Source: Clostridium manihotivorum (GTDB lineage Bacteria; Bacillota; Clostridia; Clostridiales; Clostridiaceae). Taken from it: DNA of 64,000 nt. A program made the translations under genes and the position numbers. The notes under the pieces are model-generated. The model was not told where the DNA came from. It did no database searches and saw only the letters and a program-made list of their open reading frames with translations. Every line of letters begins with the position of its first letter. The first letter of the stretch is position 1. Positions 62,435-64,000 of this stretch are shown in pieces. The DNA is taken from contig NZ_CP025746.1 of NCBI RefSeq assembly GCF_004015185.1, positions 5,473,776 through 5,537,775 on the forward strand, written 5' to 3'.

Positions 62435-63730
62435 TTACTTCTTAATGTTGAAGAATGCACCTAGGCCTCTGAATTCACCGATTTCATCTAATTCTTCTTC
62501 AATTCTAAGTAATTGATTGTACTTAGCAACTCTTTCTGATCTAGCTGGTGCACCAGTCTTAATTTGACCAGCATTTACAGCTACAACAAGGTCTGCTATT
62601 GTAGTATCTTCAGTTTCACCTGATCTATGTGAAATTACAGCTGTGTATCCAGCTCTGTTTGCCATTTCAATAGCATTTAAAGTTTCTGTTAAAGTACCTA
62701 TTTGGTTAAGCTTTATAAGTATTGAGTTTGCTGTCTTGCTTTGAATTCCTCTTGATAATCTTTCAGTGTTAGTAACAAATAGGTCATCACCAACCAATTG
62801 TATCTTTCCACCTAGTTTATCAGTTAGAATCTTCCAACCTTCCCAATCTTCTTCTGCCATACCATCTTCGATTGATATTATTGGATACTTTTCAACCCAA
62901 GCAGCTAAGAAATCAGCCATTTCATTTGCGTCTAAAGTCTTTCCTTCATGTTCTAATACATACTTACCATCTTTGTAGTATTCTGATGAAGCACAGTCTA
63001 TAGCTATGAAGATATCTTCACCTGGCTTGTAACCAGCTTTATTTATAGCTTCTATTATTACTTGTAGAGCTTCTTCGTTTGACTTTAGGTTTGGAGCAAA
63101 TCCACCTTCATCGCCTACACCAGTAGCATAACCCTTATCATTTAATATCTTCTTTAATGAATGATAAACTTCAGCACTCATTCTTAATGCTTCGCTAAAA
63201 CTCTTAGCTCCTGCTGGCATAATCATGAATTCTTGTAAGTCTACTGAGTTGTCAGCATGCTTTCCACCGTTGATTATGTTCATCATAGGCACTGGTAAAA
63301 CCTTAGCGTTAGCTCCGCCTATATATTGATATAGAGGAAGTCCTAGATACTTAGCTGCTGCTTCTGCAACTGCTAGTGAAACACCTAGTATAGCATTAGC
63401 TCCTAGCTTACCTTTGTTATCAGTACCATCTAACTCTATTAATGTTTTGTCTATTAAAGGTTGATCGAAAACATTCATTCCTATTAGTTCTGTAGCTATT
63501 GTTTCATTAACGTTTTGAACAGCTTTTAAAACACCTTTTCCATTATATTGAGTTTTGTCATCATCTCTTAATTCAACAGCTTCATAGATACCAGTTGAAG
63601 CACCTGATGGAACAGCAGCTCTTCCTATTGTACCATCTTCAAGTACTACTTCTACCTCTACAGTTGGGAAGCATCTTGAGTCTAAAATTTGTCTTGCAAG
63701 AACATCTACAATTTCAACATATTGTTTCAT
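62435..63730 (-). CDS. eno: Enolase
   Basis: 431 residues, full length. N-terminal AREILDSRGNPT-like region reads ARQILDSRCFPTVEVEV; the usual RGNPT loop is RCFPT here, a small deviation. Barrel motifs are standard: GVGDEGGFAPNL, SIEDGMAEEDWEGW, LVGDDLFVTN with metal-binding Asp, LIKLNQIGTLTETL with the catalytic Lys, and SHRSGETEDTTIADL. It converts 2-phosphoglycerate to phosphoenolpyruvate. TAAGGAGG ribosome site. First gene of the eno-secG-rnr-smpB-ssrA order. Confidence 0.97.
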   Translation of the reverse strand: MKQYVEIVDVLARQILDSRCFPTVEVEVVLEDGTIGRAAVPSGASTGIYEAVELRDDDKTQYNGKGVLKAVQNVNETIATELIGMNVFDQPLIDKTLIELDGTDNKGKLGANAILGVSLAVAEAAAKYLGLPLYQYIGGANAKVLPVPMMNIINGGKHADNSVDLQEFMIMPAGAKSFSEALRMSAEVYHSLKKILNDKGYATGVGDEGGFAPNLKSNEEALQVIIEAINKAGYKPGEDIFIAIDCASSEYYKDGKYVLEHEGKTLDANEMADFLAAWVEKYPIISIEDGMAEEDWEGWKILTDKLGGKIQLVGDDLFVTNTERLSRGIQSKTANSILIKLNQIGTLTETLNAIEMANRAGYTAVISHRSGETEDTTIADLVVAVNAGQIKTGAPARSERVAKYNQLLRIEEELDEIGEFRGLGAFFNIKK

Positions 63731-64000
63731 TCTAAATTCCTCCTTATTAATATAGGTAAATAAATACCTATAGTATTATCTCTTAAAATGTATTTAACTA
63801 TTACAAGTTTGTGCATTAATAATATTTTTATTCTATATTATAGTAAATTATTATTGCATTTCCTCATTTGGTTAACTTTATTATAAATCATGTAAAAGAC
63901 TTTTTCAATCATTTGATAACAACTTTCATTACAATTCACATTTAAATCGTAATTTTCAGATAAATTTAGTGATTCTTTGTGAAACTTTTCTCATATTTTT
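63731..64000. other. Upstream region of eno
   Basis: AT-rich leader and promoter region to the window edge. TTATAAATCATG and TTGATAAC-type elements are present, but no promoter can be singled out. No gene is seen. Confidence 0.35.

Noticed and set aside
1..64000. CRISPR arrays, prophage structural genes, rRNA or tRNA genes other than tmRNA
   Set aside because: No regularly spaced repeats, no phage gene runs and no cloverleaf sequence apart from the tRNA-like part of ssrA were seen.

Overview
The window looks like chromosome of a low-GC, anaerobic, plant-polysaccharide-degrading Clostridium (clostridial cluster I type). Evidence: very AT-rich DNA, strong AGGAGG ribosome sites, frequent TTG starts, a tmRNA tag of AEDNFALAA, clostridial synteny eno-secG-rnr-smpB-ssrA, Stickland proline-reductase genes and secreted family 5 cellulases. 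The species cannot be fixed from sequence reading alone.

Layout. 1-3.1 kb: start of a D-proline reductase locus (prdA partial, prdC) with a divergent LysR regulator. 3.9-7.3 kb: two tandem secreted GH5 endoglucanases, the second with X2 and CBM3 modules. 7.5-10.2 kb: ECF transporter S component, class V aminotransferase, FNR-like flavoprotein. 10.5-14 kb: GH127 beta-L-arabinofuranosidase divergent from an AraC regulator. 14.3-22 kb: exonuclease-BRCT protein, membrane diguanylate cyclase, Dus enzyme, GH2 glycosidase. 22.4-31.6 kb: gdhA, DUF4317 protein, methyltransferase, Uma2-like protein, beta-hydroxyacid dehydrogenase, AAA/PD-(D/E)XK protein, decayed TetR/MATE genes and a divergent TruA. 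32-33.7 kb: ABC-F ATPase behind a probable attenuator. 33.9-39 kb: a self-contained flavin reductase system (trimodular FMN_red/FMN_bind/FAD reductase, stand-alone FMN reductase, LysR, ApbE flavin transferase).

39.1-42.8 kb is a graveyard of nested insertion sequences (IS256, ISL3, IS3, IS21 types), followed by a free-standing LAGLIDADG protein and a pentapeptide-repeat protein. The tmRNA gene (44.4-44.8 kb) is separated from smpB (54 kb) by about 9 kb that holds an eight-gene type VII secretion LXG-toxin operon, a TPR protein and a decayed DDE transposase. 54-64 kb is the core smpB-rnr-secG-eno segment with a formate/nitrite-type channel, an iron alcohol dehydrogenase, a nitroreductase and a small rubredoxin gene interleaved.

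The most interesting parts are the LXG operon (toxin, two small helical partner proteins, three paralogous four-helix membrane proteins that are candidate immunity proteins, and a protein that resembles an M16 peptidase without its zinc motif) and the flavinylated enoate-reductase locus, whose active site resembles fumarate reductase except that the substrate histidine is Met. Several dispersed palindromic elements also recur: one MITE-like family with terminal inverted repeats, one ~90-nt hairpin family, one ~72-nt clostridial repeat, and a family of terminator-like hairpins sharing CTAGACA/TGTCTAGG arms.
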